64,000 bases of DNA from Neomoorella stamsii (GCF_002995805.1 NZ_PVXL01000055.1:1-64000), one strand, 5' to 3'. Shown: positions 36,396 through 45,400, counted from the first letter of the stretch. Notes: generated from the sequence alone by a model not told the origin. Numbers and translations are program-made.

Positions 36396-37606
36396 CCATT
36401 ACTTACGGTTTTGAGGCCCAGCGCTTTATCAATCCTACTGTCAAAAATATACCACCTTCCGGCATCCGTCGCTTTTTTGACCTGGTAGCCAGCACCCGCG
36501 GGGTTATTTCCCTGGGCGTGGGGGAACCGGATTTTGTCACGCCCTGGCACATCCGGGAAGCCTGCGTCCAATCCCTGGAGCGGGGTTATACCATGTATAC
36601 CTCCAACTACGGCCTGCCCGAATTACGCCAGGCCATAGCCGACTACCTGGCGGAACGTTTTGGCTTAAGTTACGATCCCCAGAAGCAAGTCATGGTCACC
36701 ATTGGTGCCAGCGAAGCTGTTGACCTGGCCTTGCGGACGGTCATCAATCCTGGCGACGAAGTCCTGATCCCCGAGCCCTGTTATGTTTCCTACCGGCCCA
36801 TCACCCAGCTGGCCGGTGGCGTTCCCGTCACGGTGCCAACTACCATGGCTGATGAATTTGCCTTGACGGCGGCGCAGCTGGAAAAATATGTCACACCCCG
36901 TACCAAGGTCCTCATCCTGTGTTTTCCTAACAACCCCACCGGTGCCGTCCTTGATGAGGCCGAAATGCAGGCTATCGCCTCCCTGGTAAAGAAGTATAAC
37001 CTGCTGGTGATCAGCGACGAAATCTATGCCGAGTTGCGCTATGACGGCCCGCCCCGGTCCTTTGCCGCCCTCCCCGGCATGCAGGAACGGACCATCCTGG
37101 TCAGCGGCTTTTCCAAGGCCTTTGCCATGACCGGCTGGCGGGTGGGTTATGTGGCCGCCCACCCCGACTTCCTGGCCGCCATGGTCAAGATTCACCAGTA
37201 TACCATCCTCTGTGCGCCGGTGATGGGACAGATGGCCGCCCTGGAGGCCCTGCGCCACGGGCGCCAGGATGTGGAGCGGATGGTGGCCGAGTATGACCGG
37301 CGCCGCCGCCTGGTCGTCAGTCGCCTGCGGGAAATGGGCCTGGAGTGTTTTGAACCCCGGGGCGCGTTTTACGTTTTCCCATCTATTAAAGTTACGGGTT
37401 TAACGTCCACCCAATTTGCCGAAGAACTCCTGAAAGAAGAAAAGGTAGCCGTCGTCCCCGGCCCGGCCTTTGGCAGCAGCGGGGAAGGCTTTATCCGCTG
37501 TTCCTACGCTACTTCCCTGGCCGAGCTGACGGAAGCCATGAACCGGATGGAACACTTTGTCGCACGGCGCCTGGCCTTCAAGCATCGGGCCGTGGCCCAC
37601 GCGTAA
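36392..37606 (+). CDS. PLP-dependent class I aminotransferase, probably alanine-forming
   Basis: 404 aa fold-type I aminotransferase. VGEPDFVTP (about 50), NPTGAVL (about 180), SDEIYAELRYDG (about 207) and the PLP lysine in SGFSKAFAMTGWRVGY (about 240) are intact, as is RCSYATS (substrate-carboxylate arginine). The family includes aspartate, alanine and aromatic enzymes. An Ala T-box upstream points to alanine transamination from pyruvate. Confidence 0.87.
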   Translation: MTITYGFEAQRFINPTVKNIPPSGIRRFFDLVASTRGVISLGVGEPDFVTPWHIREACVQSLERGYTMYTSNYGLPELRQAIADYLAERFGLSYDPQKQVMVTIGASEAVDLALRTVINPGDEVLIPEPCYVSYRPITQLAGGVPVTVPTTMADEFALTAAQLEKYVTPRTKVLILCFPNNPTGAVLDEAEMQAIASLVKKYNLLVISDEIYAELRYDGPPRSFAALPGMQERTILVSGFSKAFAMTGWRVGYVAAHPDFLAAMVKIHQYTILCAPVMGQMAALEALRHGRQDVERMVAEYDRRRRLVVSRLREMGLECFEPRGAFYVFPSIKVTGLTSTQFAEELLKEEKVAVVPGPAFGSSGEGFIRCSYATSLAELTEAMNRMEHFVARRLAFKHRAVAHA

Positions 37607-37663
37607 CAGACCTTGGAGGCGAAACTCAGAGGTCGGCAAAAAATTAGAACAGGGAGAGGAAAG

Positions 37664-39274
37664 ATGATCAATTTACATTTCTACGGTGCTGCCGGGACGG
37701 TAACAGGCTCCTGCTACCTTCTCGATAACGGGCGGCACCGCCTCCTTATTGACTGCGGGCTTTTCCAGGGTTCCAAAGCCATTAAAGAACGCAACTATGG
37801 ACCTTTTCCCTTTAATCCGGCCAGTATCGATGCCCTGGTCCTCACCCATGCCCACATCGACCACTGCGGCCTGATCCCAAAGCTTTACCTGCAGGGCTTC
37901 CAGGGGCCGGTATTCACCACGCCGGCCAGCGCCGAGCTGGCCGGCGTCCTGCTACCGGACAGCGGTCATATCCAGGAAATGGAGGTTGAGCGCAAAAACC
38001 GGAAAAACAGCCGTGCCGGCCTGCCCCTTTTAACCCCCATCTATACCGCCGCCCAGGCGGCTGCCTGCCTGGAGCATTTTCAGGCCCTGGATTATAAAGA
38101 AGAAAAGGAGATTTTACCGGGCTTTCGCCTGCGCCTCCAGGACGCCGGTCATATCCTGGGGTCAGCGATAGCGGAAATCTGGGTGCGCGATGGGGACCAA
38201 GAAGTAAAGGTTACCTTTTCCGGCGATTTAGGTAACCCGGGACAACCCATTGTCAATGACCCGGCGCCCATTGAGTCCACCGATTACCTGGTCATGGAGT
38301 CTACCTACGGCAACCGCCACCATAACGTCCAGGGGGACAAAATTGAGCGCCTGAAAGAAGTAATCATCAAAACCATGAAAAAGGGAGGTAACCTGGTTAT
38401 CCCCGCCTTTGCCGTGGAGCGTACCCAGGACCTCCTCTATGCTCTTAATGTCCTCCTGCGCCAGGAAGCCATTAAGGTAGACAAAATTTATCTCGATAGC
38501 CCCCTGGCAGTGGCTGCCACCGAGATCTTCTGCCGCCACCAGGATTATTTTGATGCTGAAACCAAAGAGTTAAGTAATGACGGCGCCACCTGTCCCTTCT
38601 ACCTGCCGGGGCTGCACTTAAGCCGCACCGCCGAGGAATCCATGGCTATCAATAAAATCCAGGGAGGAGCCATCATCATTGCGGCCAGCGGCATGTGCGA
38701 CGCCGGCCGCATCAAGCACCACCTGAAACACAACCTCTGGCGCCCGGAAAGTACAGTCCTCCTGGTAGGCTACCAGGCAGCCGGTACCCTGGGGCGGCGC
38801 CTGCTCGACGGGGAGAAGCGGGTACGCATCCACGGCGAAGAAATTGCCGTACGGGCTGAAATTGTCAGTCTTGACGGCTTTTCCGCCCATGCCGACCAGG
38901 CGGGTTTATTAAAATGGCTTAAATCCTTTGCCCGGCCCCCCCGCAAAGTTTTTATAACCCACGGGGAAGAAGAAGCAGCCAGGGATTTCGCCAGCCTGGT
39001 AACTGCTGAGCTGGGCCTGGCTACAGAAGTCCCGCAATGGCTGGCTGCCGCTCAACTCCTGCCGCTAGCGGAAAGCCTGCCGGCAGCCTCGCCGGCTACC
39101 CTGACGGCCCGCGCCGCAGCCGCCGAAGCCGAAGCCATCTACCAGCGCATCCTGGTGCAGCTCAAGGCCCTGGTAGAAGCAGGTTTTGCCCGGCAGGATT
39201 ATGCCGGCGTCAATCATAAACTGCAGCAAATAGCGGCTCTTTTAAACCAGAACCTGGACGAAAAAGCCAGCTAG
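37664..39274 (+). CDS. Beta-CASP metallo-beta-lactamase ribonuclease
   Basis: 536 aa. Metal site LVLTHAHIDHCGL near residue 55 (HxHxDH), DAGHILGSA (about 170), FSGDLG (about 185), ESTYGNR (about 207), and the beta-CASP motifs IIIAASGMCDAGRIKHHL (about 335) and ITHGEEEAA (about 425). Similar to bacterial and archaeal CPSF-like RNA nucleases. A C-terminal Ala-rich tail of about 70 residues is extra. ATG 37664 behind GGGAGAGG. Its end overlaps the convergent P-loop/Asp23 gene by 4 bp. Confidence 0.88.
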   Translation: MINLHFYGAAGTVTGSCYLLDNGRHRLLIDCGLFQGSKAIKERNYGPFPFNPASIDALVLTHAHIDHCGLIPKLYLQGFQGPVFTTPASAELAGVLLPDSGHIQEMEVERKNRKNSRAGLPLLTPIYTAAQAAACLEHFQALDYKEEKEILPGFRLRLQDAGHILGSAIAEIWVRDGDQEVKVTFSGDLGNPGQPIVNDPAPIESTDYLVMESTYGNRHHNVQGDKIERLKEVIIKTMKKGGNLVIPAFAVERTQDLLYALNVLLRQEAIKVDKIYLDSPLAVAATEIFCRHQDYFDAETKELSNDGATCPFYLPGLHLSRTAEESMAINKIQGGAIIIAASGMCDAGRIKHHLKHNLWRPESTVLLVGYQAAGTLGRRLLDGEKRVRIHGEEIAVRAEIVSLDGFSAHADQAGLLKWLKSFARPPRKVFITHGEEEAARDFASLVTAELGLATEVPQWLAAAQLLPLAESLPAASPATLTARAAAAEAEAIYQRILVQLKALVEAGFARQDYAGVNHKLQQIAALLNQNLDEKAS

Positions 39275-40104
39275 AGCCGGTCATCGGCAAATTTAATCCC
39301 GCGAACCGTAATATTGACAGCCTCAATTTCCAGGGCTGTCATATTTGTAATCATTGCTTTTACCCGTTTTTGCGCAGCCCTCAGAAGGGGAGGCCAGTAA
39401 ACACCGTAAGGAGCGGCAACCTCCAGGTTTACCACCAGATTGCCATTCCTGTTTTCCACCTGGACGCGAGGATTAGCCAGGCCGGCAGCGGTTACCAGGT
39501 AAACAGCCAGCTGCGCCACTGCATTATGGGCAATATAGAAATGGCCCAGGGAGTTAAAGGTCGGCCGGACGGTGGTCTGTTCCACCCACAGGTTTTTCTT
39601 TTTTCCCGGCGGTGCCTGGCGCCGGCGCAAAAAAGTTTTTAACGGTTCGATAAAAGGCCCGTTAAAGCGCGGCTTGACTTCCACGGTGGGTGCCGGGATG
39701 ACGTGTTTCCCAAGCTGGCTACGAATCTGCCGGGCGCGGGCAATCTCTTTCGGCGTAGCCACTTCGGTGATATCCACCCAGATGGAGGGCGGCGGCAGCT
39801 GCAGGCGGCTGGTTATGCGCTCTGCCATTTCCCGAGAGGTGCTGATCACCAGGAGGCGCCGGGGAGCAATGGCCGCCAGTCTCTCCTGGACTTCCCGGGC
39901 GTGGTCAGGGTCGCTGAAAAGGGCCGTTCTGATGGCCCCTACCCGCGTCGGCTGTTCCTTGGCCGAAACTCCCGCCAGAATACGACTCCCCTGGATAAGC
40001 AAACCGTCGTCAATTATGGCTTCGGCGGCATAATCCCGGGCAACTGCCAGGGCGCGGTGACTTTTGCCGCTGCCGCTAGGACCAATGAGGGCAACCACTT
40101 CCAT
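39271..40104 (-). CDS. P-loop ATPase fused to an Asp23/Gls24-type domain
   Basis: 277 aa. N-terminal nucleotide-binding domain with GPSGSGKSHRA (Walker A, residues about 8-18) and LLVISTSREMAERI; C-terminal domain (about 190-270) with FNSLGHFYIAHNAVAQLAVYLV, NLVVNLEVAAPYGVYWPPLLRAAQKRVKAMI, like the alkaline-shock Asp23 domain. Asp23 proteins tether envelope-stress assemblies to the membrane; joined to a P-loop they occur in some Clostridia and Moorellales. Function unknown. Confidence 0.75.
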   Translation of the reverse strand: MEVVALIGPSGSGKSHRALAVARDYAAEAIIDDGLLIQGSRILAGVSAKEQPTRVGAIRTALFSDPDHAREVQERLAAIAPRRLLVISTSREMAERITSRLQLPPPSIWVDITEVATPKEIARARQIRSQLGKHVIPAPTVEVKPRFNGPFIEPLKTFLRRRQAPPGKKKNLWVEQTTVRPTFNSLGHFYIAHNAVAQLAVYLVTAAGLANPRVQVENRNGNLVVNLEVAAPYGVYWPPLLRAAQKRVKAMITNMTALEIEAVNITVRGIKFADDRL

Positions 40105-40185
40105 GGGATTTTACCTCCATTTAACTAAGATAATTATAATCTATAATTAGCTATGAGCAATGCCCCTAACAATCCTTGATTAAAT

Positions 40186-40214
40186 TTGGCCGGGAGTATT
40201 ATCGATGGTATAAT
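40186..40214 (+). promoter_or_regulatory. Promoter of the dnaD-dnaC unit
   Basis: TTGGCC (40186-40191), 17 bases, TATAAT (40209-40214), about 40 bases before the dnaD start. Confidence 0.6.
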
Positions 40215-40252
40215 AGAAGTACTGCTAGGAGTTACCAGGGGGAGGGGCAGGT

Positions 40253-40999
40253 ATGGCCAGCAATGATGGTTACCAGGCGCTGGCAACAGCCATGTTAGAA
40301 GCAGGCAGTCTGGTTATCCCTGACCTGCTCGTCAAGTTTTACGCCCGGTTGGGCCTGACAGAAACGGAAATGATGGTTTTAATCCACCTCTTGCACTGGC
40401 GCCAGGTGGAGCAGGAACGTTTTCCCACCCCGGAAAAGATCAGCCAGTACATGAGCCTGGACAGCGAAGAAGTTAAGAATCTAATTGCTTCTATTATTGA
40501 AAAAAAACTCCTGGCGGTCGAACCCTATTACCATCCTTCCCTGGGCCGCTGGCAAAATACCTTTTCCTTTACACCCCTCTGGACTAAATTAATTCAACTA
40601 GCTCTAGGGGATTACCATACAGTTACTGAGGTAAAAAAGGAAACGGCTGCCACTGCAGCCCGGCAGGGAGAGTTGTACCGGACTTTTGAAAAGGAGTTTG
40701 GCCGTCCCCTGTCCCCCCTGGAAAGCGAGCAGCTGAAAGCCTGGTGCCAGGATGACCAGATGCCGGTCGAATTATTACAGGAAGCCTTGCGCCGGGCCGT
40801 ATTAAGGGGCATCGTCAACTTCCGTTATATCGACTCCATTTTAAGGGACTGGCAGCGCCATAATATCCGTACCGTTGCCGAAGCTATGGCCTATGATGAA
40901 AAGGTAAAAACAAAGAAAACCCGTTCTACTCGCCCTGCCAGTTCTTCTACCAGAAAGGATAAATACCGCGATCTCTACCGGCTTAACCCGGAAGGTTAA
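40253..40999 (+). CDS. dnaD: DnaD-domain replication initiation protein
   Basis: 248 aa. An N-terminal winged-helix region (VIPDLLVKFYARLGLTETEMMVLIHLLHW...) and a C-terminal DnaB_2/DnaD domain with FEKEFGRPLSPLESEQLKAW and YIDSILRDWQRHNI. It helps load the replicative helicase at origins. ATG behind GGGGGAGGGG. The basic tail could bind DNA. Paired with a DnaC-like loader. Confidence 0.9.
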   Translation: MASNDGYQALATAMLEAGSLVIPDLLVKFYARLGLTETEMMVLIHLLHWRQVEQERFPTPEKISQYMSLDSEEVKNLIASIIEKKLLAVEPYYHPSLGRWQNTFSFTPLWTKLIQLALGDYHTVTEVKKETAATAARQGELYRTFEKEFGRPLSPLESEQLKAWCQDDQMPVELLQEALRRAVLRGIVNFRYIDSILRDWQRHNIRTVAEAMAYDEKVKTKKTRSTRPASSSTRKDKYRDLYRLNPEG

Positions 41000-41019
41000 G
41001 GAGGGTTACAGGCCTGCCC

Positions 41020-41832
41020 ATGGAAAGGATACATATTCCAGCTCAATTAATTATGAAAAATAAAGGCCAGGAAGAGCCGCTGGAGTTGCCGGCTTACCAG
41101 TGCTCCCTGTGCCAGGACCGGGGCCTCATCATCCGCGACGGCCGGGCTTACCGCTGCCGTTGCATGCAGCAAAAGGCCTGGCAAAACCGCCTGCGGGCAG
41201 CCAACCTGGCACCCCAGTTGAGCAGGTACACCTTCCAGAACTTTGACCTGAAGTATTACTCCCGTACCTTAAACGATGAACTTACGGGTACTACTTATTA
41301 CGAAAGCGCGCGCCGCTGCTTGGAAGCAGCCCGGCGTTTCGTTGCCACCTACCGCCAGGAAACCCGTGGCCGCGGCCTCTTTATCTTCGGGCCAGTGGGT
41401 AGCGGCAAGACCTTCCTGGCCGCTGCCATTGCCAATGCCTTAACGGCCGCCGGGCGAGAAGTTCTTTTTACCGTTGTTCCTGATTTGCTGGATGCCATCC
41501 GGGCCACCTATGACCGCCGGCCCCAGGACGGCAGTCAAACGGAACTAGAACTCATCGATACGGCCCGTAAAGTAGCTGTCCTGATCCTTGATGACCTGGG
41601 TGCCCACAATTATACCGACTGGACCTGTAATAAAATTTATTCCTTGATAAACTATCGTTTAATCAACGAACTGCCGACGGTGGTAACCAGTAACCTGGAC
41701 TTAAAGGCCCTGGAAGATTACCTGGGCGAGCGGACAACTTCCCGCCTGGTCCAGCTCTGCCAGTCCTATCACTTACCCGTGGCTGAAGACATCCGCTGCG
41801 TTATCAGCCGCGAAGGCGTCACCAAAAAGTAA
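41020..41832 (+). CDS. dnaC: DnaC/DnaI-like helicase loader ATPase
   Basis: 270 aa. N-terminal zinc finger CSLCQDRG...YRCRC (about 27-50), Walker A FGPVGSGKTFLA near 130, Walker B VLILDDLGAHNYTDW near 190, sensor VVTSNLDL. It loads the hexameric replicative helicase onto DNA with DnaD. Starts 20 bases after dnaD; AAGGAGG lies somewhat far (about 15 bases) from the ATG, so a nearer non-ATG start is possible. Confidence 0.9.
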   Translation: MERIHIPAQLIMKNKGQEEPLELPAYQCSLCQDRGLIIRDGRAYRCRCMQQKAWQNRLRAANLAPQLSRYTFQNFDLKYYSRTLNDELTGTTYYESARRCLEAARRFVATYRQETRGRGLFIFGPVGSGKTFLAAAIANALTAAGREVLFTVVPDLLDAIRATYDRRPQDGSQTELELIDTARKVAVLILDDLGAHNYTDWTCNKIYSLINYRLINELPTVVTSNLDLKALEDYLGERTTSRLVQLCQSYHLPVAEDIRCVISREGVTKK

Positions 41833-41854
41833 GCCTTTTTTCTTTGCCACCCCA

Positions 41855-41914
41855 TTGACATTGATTCTCATTTGCCGTAAGATATTTATAGAAGCTCATT
41901 GATAATCTTTATCA
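41855..41914 (+). promoter_or_regulatory. Fur-controlled promoter of feoAB
   Basis: TTGACA (41855-41860), 17 bases, TAAGAT (41878-41883). TGATAATCTTTATCA (41900-41914) differs at one base from the 7-1-7 Fur consensus TGATAATNATTATCA, and TTGATTCTCATTTG inside the spacer looks like a second Fur site. Iron-bound Fur would block transcription. Confidence 0.8.
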
Positions 41915-41980
41915 TTTACTTGAGAAGCATCAAGCAAAGATTCTCGCATAAGAATTTATGATAGCAGGGAGGGAAAGATC

Positions 41981-42259
41981 ATGACCCTGGATGAAGCCAG
42001 AGAAGGACAACGTTGTCGCATCCTCGCCCTGCCAGGACGGGGCATTCGCGCCCAGGCCATCCGCTTCGGCATCAGTGAAGGAGAACTCATCACCTGTACC
42101 AGCGTCATTCCCGGCGGCCCTATTATTGTCGCCAAAAACCGCCAGGAAATAGCCATCGGCAGGGGCCTGGCGCAAAAAATCACCGTTGAACCTGTCCCCG
42201 CCCCGCATCCGGTTAAATCCCCGGCAAGGAGGCGTGCCTATGGCCTGCCACGATCTTAA
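41981..42259 (+). CDS. feoA: Ferrous iron transport protein A
   Basis: 92 aa SH3-like protein: LDEAREGQRCRILALPGRGIRAQAIRFGISEGE, then GGPIIVAKNRQEIAIGRGLAQKI. It modulates FeoB. ATG after GGGAGGGAAAG. The last 20 bases overlap feoB; the C-terminal 15 residues are extra to the domain. Confidence 0.92.
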   Translation: MTLDEAREGQRCRILALPGRGIRAQAIRFGISEGELITCTSVIPGGPIIVAKNRQEIAIGRGLAQKITVEPVPAPHPVKSPARRRAYGLPRS

Positions 42260-44084
42260 CCGTGAGTTAAATATACCTGCGGGCGTCCGCAAGATAGTCC
42301 TGGCCGGTAATCCCAATGTCGGTAAATCGGTCTTTTTCAACGCCTTCACCGGCCTGTACGTGGATGTTTCCAACTTTCCCGGCACCACCCTGGAAATCAG
42401 CCATGCCCGGGTAGGAAATGACTTTATTTTGGACACGCCCGGTGTCTATGGCGTTTCTTCCTTTAACGAAGAAGAAAAAGTAGCCCGGGACGTCATCCTG
42501 GCAGCTGATATCGTCATTAACGTCGTTGATGCCGTCCACCTGGACCGGGACCTTTTCCTCACCCAGCAGATCATTGATATGGGTATTCCCATGGTAGTCG
42601 CCCTTAACATGATCGATGAAGCGGCCCGCCAGGGGATCAAGATCAATGTTGAGAAACTGGAGGAGTTGCTGGGGGTACCGGTTATCCCTACGGTAGCGAT
42701 AAAAAAGCAGGGGTTTGAGGAGATCAAACAGGCCGTTGCCCGCGCCCGCAAAGGCCATAGCCTGCCCGAGCTGGAGGAAATGTTGCCCCTGCTGGAAAAA
42801 AAGACCCGCAACCGGGCGGAAGCTTTACTTATCCTTGAAGGTGACCCTTTTGTCGCCGCCCGCCACCGGGTAAAACCCATGGACAGGCAGGAAGAGATCT
42901 ACCTGGCCCGGCGGCGCCGGGTTGATGCCATAGTAGCGGCAGTGGTCCAGGAAACTAATACCGGGGCTTCCTGGAGCACCCGCCTCAGCCGCTGGATGAT
43001 GCTACCCCTGACGGGTATTCCCCTGCTGGCTTTAACACTATGGACACTCTATGAATTTATTGGCGTCTTTGTGGCCCAGACAGTGGTGGGCATCACAGAA
43101 GAAGGCATCATGCAAGGCTATTATGAACCATTTATCCGTAACCTTATCGGTTCCTGGCTACCACCATCTTCCATCCCAGGTGCCCTTTTAATAGGTGAAT
43201 TTGGCATCCTTACCATGACGGCAACTTACATCCTAGGCCTGTTGCTGCCCCTGGTCCTGGGATTTTACCTGGGCCTGTCGGCCCTCGAGGATTCCGGTTA
43301 CCTGCCCCGGATAGCCGTCCTGGTGGACCGGGTCCTCATGCGCCTGGGGTTAAATGGCCGCGGTATTATCCCCATTATCCTGGGGTTTGGATGTGTCACC
43401 GCGGCTACCATTACCACTCGTTTGCTGGCAAGTCAAAGGGAACGCCGTATTGCCACTTTCTTGCTGGCCATGGCCATACCCTGTTCAGCCCAGCTGGCGG
43501 TAATTACCAGCATGCTAGGACGCCTGGGACCCGGTTATACCTTCCTGTATGTCATTCTGGTGGCCAGTATCCTGGTTCTTGCCGGGACGACCTTAAACTG
43601 GCTTTTACCCGGTAAACCCAGCGATCTTTTAATTGACGTGCCACCCCTAAGGTTACCCCAGCCGGTTAATGTCCTGAAAAAGACGGCTACCAGGACGAGG
43701 AACTTTATCCAGGAAGCTACCCCTTTATTTGCCGGCGGTGCCCTCCTCATCGGTATTTTGCAGGTTACCGGCCTTTTAGACACTTTGCAAAATTGGCTTT
43801 CGCCCCTTACCGTCAACTGGCTGCAGCTTCCTAAAGAAACGGCCACCGCCTTTATCATGGGGTTTGTCCGCCGGGATTTCGGGGCTGCCGGTCTTTATAG
43901 CCTCCCCCTGACACCGGCCCAGTCCCTGGTAGCCCTGGTGACCATTACCATCTTTGTCCCCTGTATTGCCTCGGCCCTGGTTATCTTTAAAGAGCGCGGC
44001 TGGCGGGAAGGGATCATCATCTGGCCGACAATCCTCTTCCTGGCCTTCCTGATTGGTGGGATAATATCCCGGATTTTGATTTAA
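42240..44084 (+). CDS. feoB: Ferrous iron transporter B
   Basis: 614 aa. N-terminal G domain with GNPNVGKSVFFNAFTG (G1, about 20), DTPGVYG (G3), NMIDEA (G4), followed by the GDI region and a membrane domain with two Gate motifs (GCVTAATITTRLLASQRERR; VRRDFGAAGLYSLPLTPAQSLVALVTITIFVPC, whose cysteine is typical). Takes up Fe2+, needed in quantity for the Fe-S enzymes nearby. I use the ATG at 42240 behind AAGGAGG. Somewhat shorter than E. coli FeoB (773 aa). Confidence 0.95.
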   Translation: MACHDLNRELNIPAGVRKIVLAGNPNVGKSVFFNAFTGLYVDVSNFPGTTLEISHARVGNDFILDTPGVYGVSSFNEEEKVARDVILAADIVINVVDAVHLDRDLFLTQQIIDMGIPMVVALNMIDEAARQGIKINVEKLEELLGVPVIPTVAIKKQGFEEIKQAVARARKGHSLPELEEMLPLLEKKTRNRAEALLILEGDPFVAARHRVKPMDRQEEIYLARRRRVDAIVAAVVQETNTGASWSTRLSRWMMLPLTGIPLLALTLWTLYEFIGVFVAQTVVGITEEGIMQGYYEPFIRNLIGSWLPPSSIPGALLIGEFGILTMTATYILGLLLPLVLGFYLGLSALEDSGYLPRIAVLVDRVLMRLGLNGRGIIPIILGFGCVTAATITTRLLASQRERRIATFLLAMAIPCSAQLAVITSMLGRLGPGYTFLYVILVASILVLAGTTLNWLLPGKPSDLLIDVPPLRLPQPVNVLKKTATRTRNFIQEATPLFAGGALLIGILQVTGLLDTLQNWLSPLTVNWLQLPKETATAFIMGFVRRDFGAAGLYSLPLTPAQSLVALVTITIFVPCIASALVIFKERGWREGIIIWPTILFLAFLIGGIISRILI

Positions 44085-44109
44085 GCCAGCCGGTAAGGAG
44101 GAAAGAAAT

Positions 44110-44274
44110 ATGGTAACAAGTTGCTCCCAGAAATGCCCTCGCTGCGGCTACCCTGTTAGTGACCCCCGGCAGGTGCGTTGCCCCCGCTGCCGGACCCTGC
44201 TCGCCGGCAGCTGTCAGGGTCACTGCCAGGGTTGTTTCTTTAAGGGCCAGCAAGTCAAAAAGAAGTCCACATAA
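44110..44274 (+). CDS. Small cysteine-rich protein behind feoB
   Basis: 54 aa with eight cysteines: C5, C9/C12 (KCPRCGYP), C24/C27 (RCPRCRT) and C35, C39, C42 (SCQGHCQGCFF). Good Shine-Delgarno TAAGGAGG. Looks like a zinc ribbon plus an extra CxxxCxxC site. The place right after feoB, in the Fur-controlled unit, suggests a FeoC-like or iron-handling role; FeoC proteins also carry clustered cysteines, but this one lacks the winged helix. Function inferred from context only. Confidence 0.75.
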   Translation: MVTSCSQKCPRCGYPVSDPRQVRCPRCRTLLAGSCQGHCQGCFFKGQQVKKKST

Positions 44275-44304
44275 ATTTAAGATTGCGAATATATACCATC
44301 CCCC

Positions 44305-44333
44305 TTGCGTTTTCCGCCGAATGGTTCTATAAT
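44305..44333 (+). promoter_or_regulatory. Promoter of pduL
   Basis: TTGCGT (44305-44310), 17 bases, TATAAT (44328-44333), about 70 bases before the ATG. Confidence 0.65.
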
Positions 44334-44407
44334 GAGGTTGAACGGTTGAAATCCGGTCCCGAATGGTTATTATGGACAGCCGGGATGTATAAGGGGGAGG
44401 AGTTAAA

Positions 44408-45022
44408 ATGCAAGAATTTCTGCTTGAAGCGCCGGTAGGCGTATCCGGGCGGCATGTGCATCTCACCAAAGAACATCTCCAGGCTCTCTTTGGACCAGGC
44501 TATGAACTAACGAAAGTAAGGGATCTGGGCCAACCGGGTGAATTTGCTGCCAAAGAAACAGTTACCGTAGTAGGGCCCAAGGGTGTCCTGGAAAAGGTCC
44601 GGATCATCGGTCCCCTCCGTTCTTACAGCCAGGTAGAATTATCCCGGACCGATTGTTTTAAACTTGGCGTTAACCCTCCCGTTCGCGACTCAGGAGATCA
44701 TGAAGATTCTCCCGGATGTGTCCTCGTCGGGCCAGCAGGGGTAGTTACCCTTAACCGGGGCGTCATCATTGCCCTGCGCCACATTCATATACACACTAAC
44801 GATGCCAGGCGTTACGGCCTGAAGGATAAGGATATGGTCAATGTCCAGGTAGGTGGCGAACGCGGCCTGATTTTCCAGAACGTCCTGGTACGGGTCCATC
44901 CCAATTACCGCTTGGAGTTCCATGTCGATACCGACGAAGCCAACGCTTGCCTGTTAAATAATGACGATATCGTCCAGGTTTTAGCCCCCGCGGCAGAAAA
45001 AGTCCTGACCATGGCCGGTTAA
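44408..45022 (+). CDS. pduL: PduL-type phosphotransacetylase
   Basis: 204 aa. Zinc-site motifs VGVSGRHVHLTKEHL (about 10) and ALRHIHIHTNDA (about 125), plus VEFHVD-like LEFHVDTDEAN, are the PduL signature. PduL makes acyl-phosphate from acyl-CoA; in M. thermoacetica PduL enzymes serve as the phosphotransacetylases of acetogenesis because a Pta is missing. It would thus take acetyl-CoA from the acs system to acetyl-phosphate. No microcompartment-targeting N-terminal extension. Monocistronic with own terminator. Confidence 0.92.
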   Translation: MQEFLLEAPVGVSGRHVHLTKEHLQALFGPGYELTKVRDLGQPGEFAAKETVTVVGPKGVLEKVRIIGPLRSYSQVELSRTDCFKLGVNPPVRDSGDHEDSPGCVLVGPAGVVTLNRGVIIALRHIHIHTNDARRYGLKDKDMVNVQVGGERGLIFQNVLVRVHPNYRLEFHVDTDEANACLLNNDDIVQVLAPAAEKVLTMAG

Positions 45023-45064
45023 TAGCAGCTTGGCGGTAAAAGTCGCGTTAAATCAAGGTTCGCA

Positions 45065-45092
45065 AAGCTCCTCTAAAGGGGCTTTTATTTTT
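45065..45092 (+). terminator. Terminator of pduL
   Basis: AAGCTCCT (45065-45072) / AGGGGCTT (45077-45084) followed by a T-rich run. Confidence 0.8.
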
Positions 45093-45170
45093 TATGGGAC
45101 TGGCAGGCAACCGGCAGGATCTTTACCGCACAAAAGCGAAATAATAATGTAAAAGGAGGTGCGGTCAGTT

Positions 45171-45368
45171 ATGAAGATACCAGTTTGTGACCGCTGCAAA
45201 GCCAGGAACGTCGAGGGCATTATCTGTCACCATTGCGATACTGCCTATTGTTACGACTGCCTGGAAACAAATCCCCCTGACATGCGCATCTGTCCCACCT
45301 GCGGCCAGTTCCTGTGCAACGAATGTTATGAGGGCATGATTGAATGTGACCTTACCACCCGCAAATAA
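45171..45368 (+). CDS. Small zinc-binding protein (RING/B-box-like cysteine pattern)
   Basis: 65 aa. Cysteine/histidine pairs CDRCKA, CHHCDTAYCYDC, CPTCGQFLCNEC suggest two cross-braced zinc sites. ATG 45171 behind AAAGGAGG. Flanked by terminators on both sides, so monocistronic. Similar small treble-clef proteins in Firmicutes are uncharacterised; no function is assigned. Confidence 0.75.
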   Translation: MKIPVCDRCKARNVEGIICHHCDTAYCYDCLETNPPDMRICPTCGQFLCNECYEGMIECDLTTRK

Positions 45369-45392
45369 CCCGCTGGAAGCGGGTTTTTTATT
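45368..45392 (+). terminator. Terminator after the small zinc protein
   Basis: CCCGCT / AGCGGG hairpin directly at the stop codon followed by TTTTTT. Confidence 0.85.
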
Positions 45393-45400
45393 TCTTTCCC

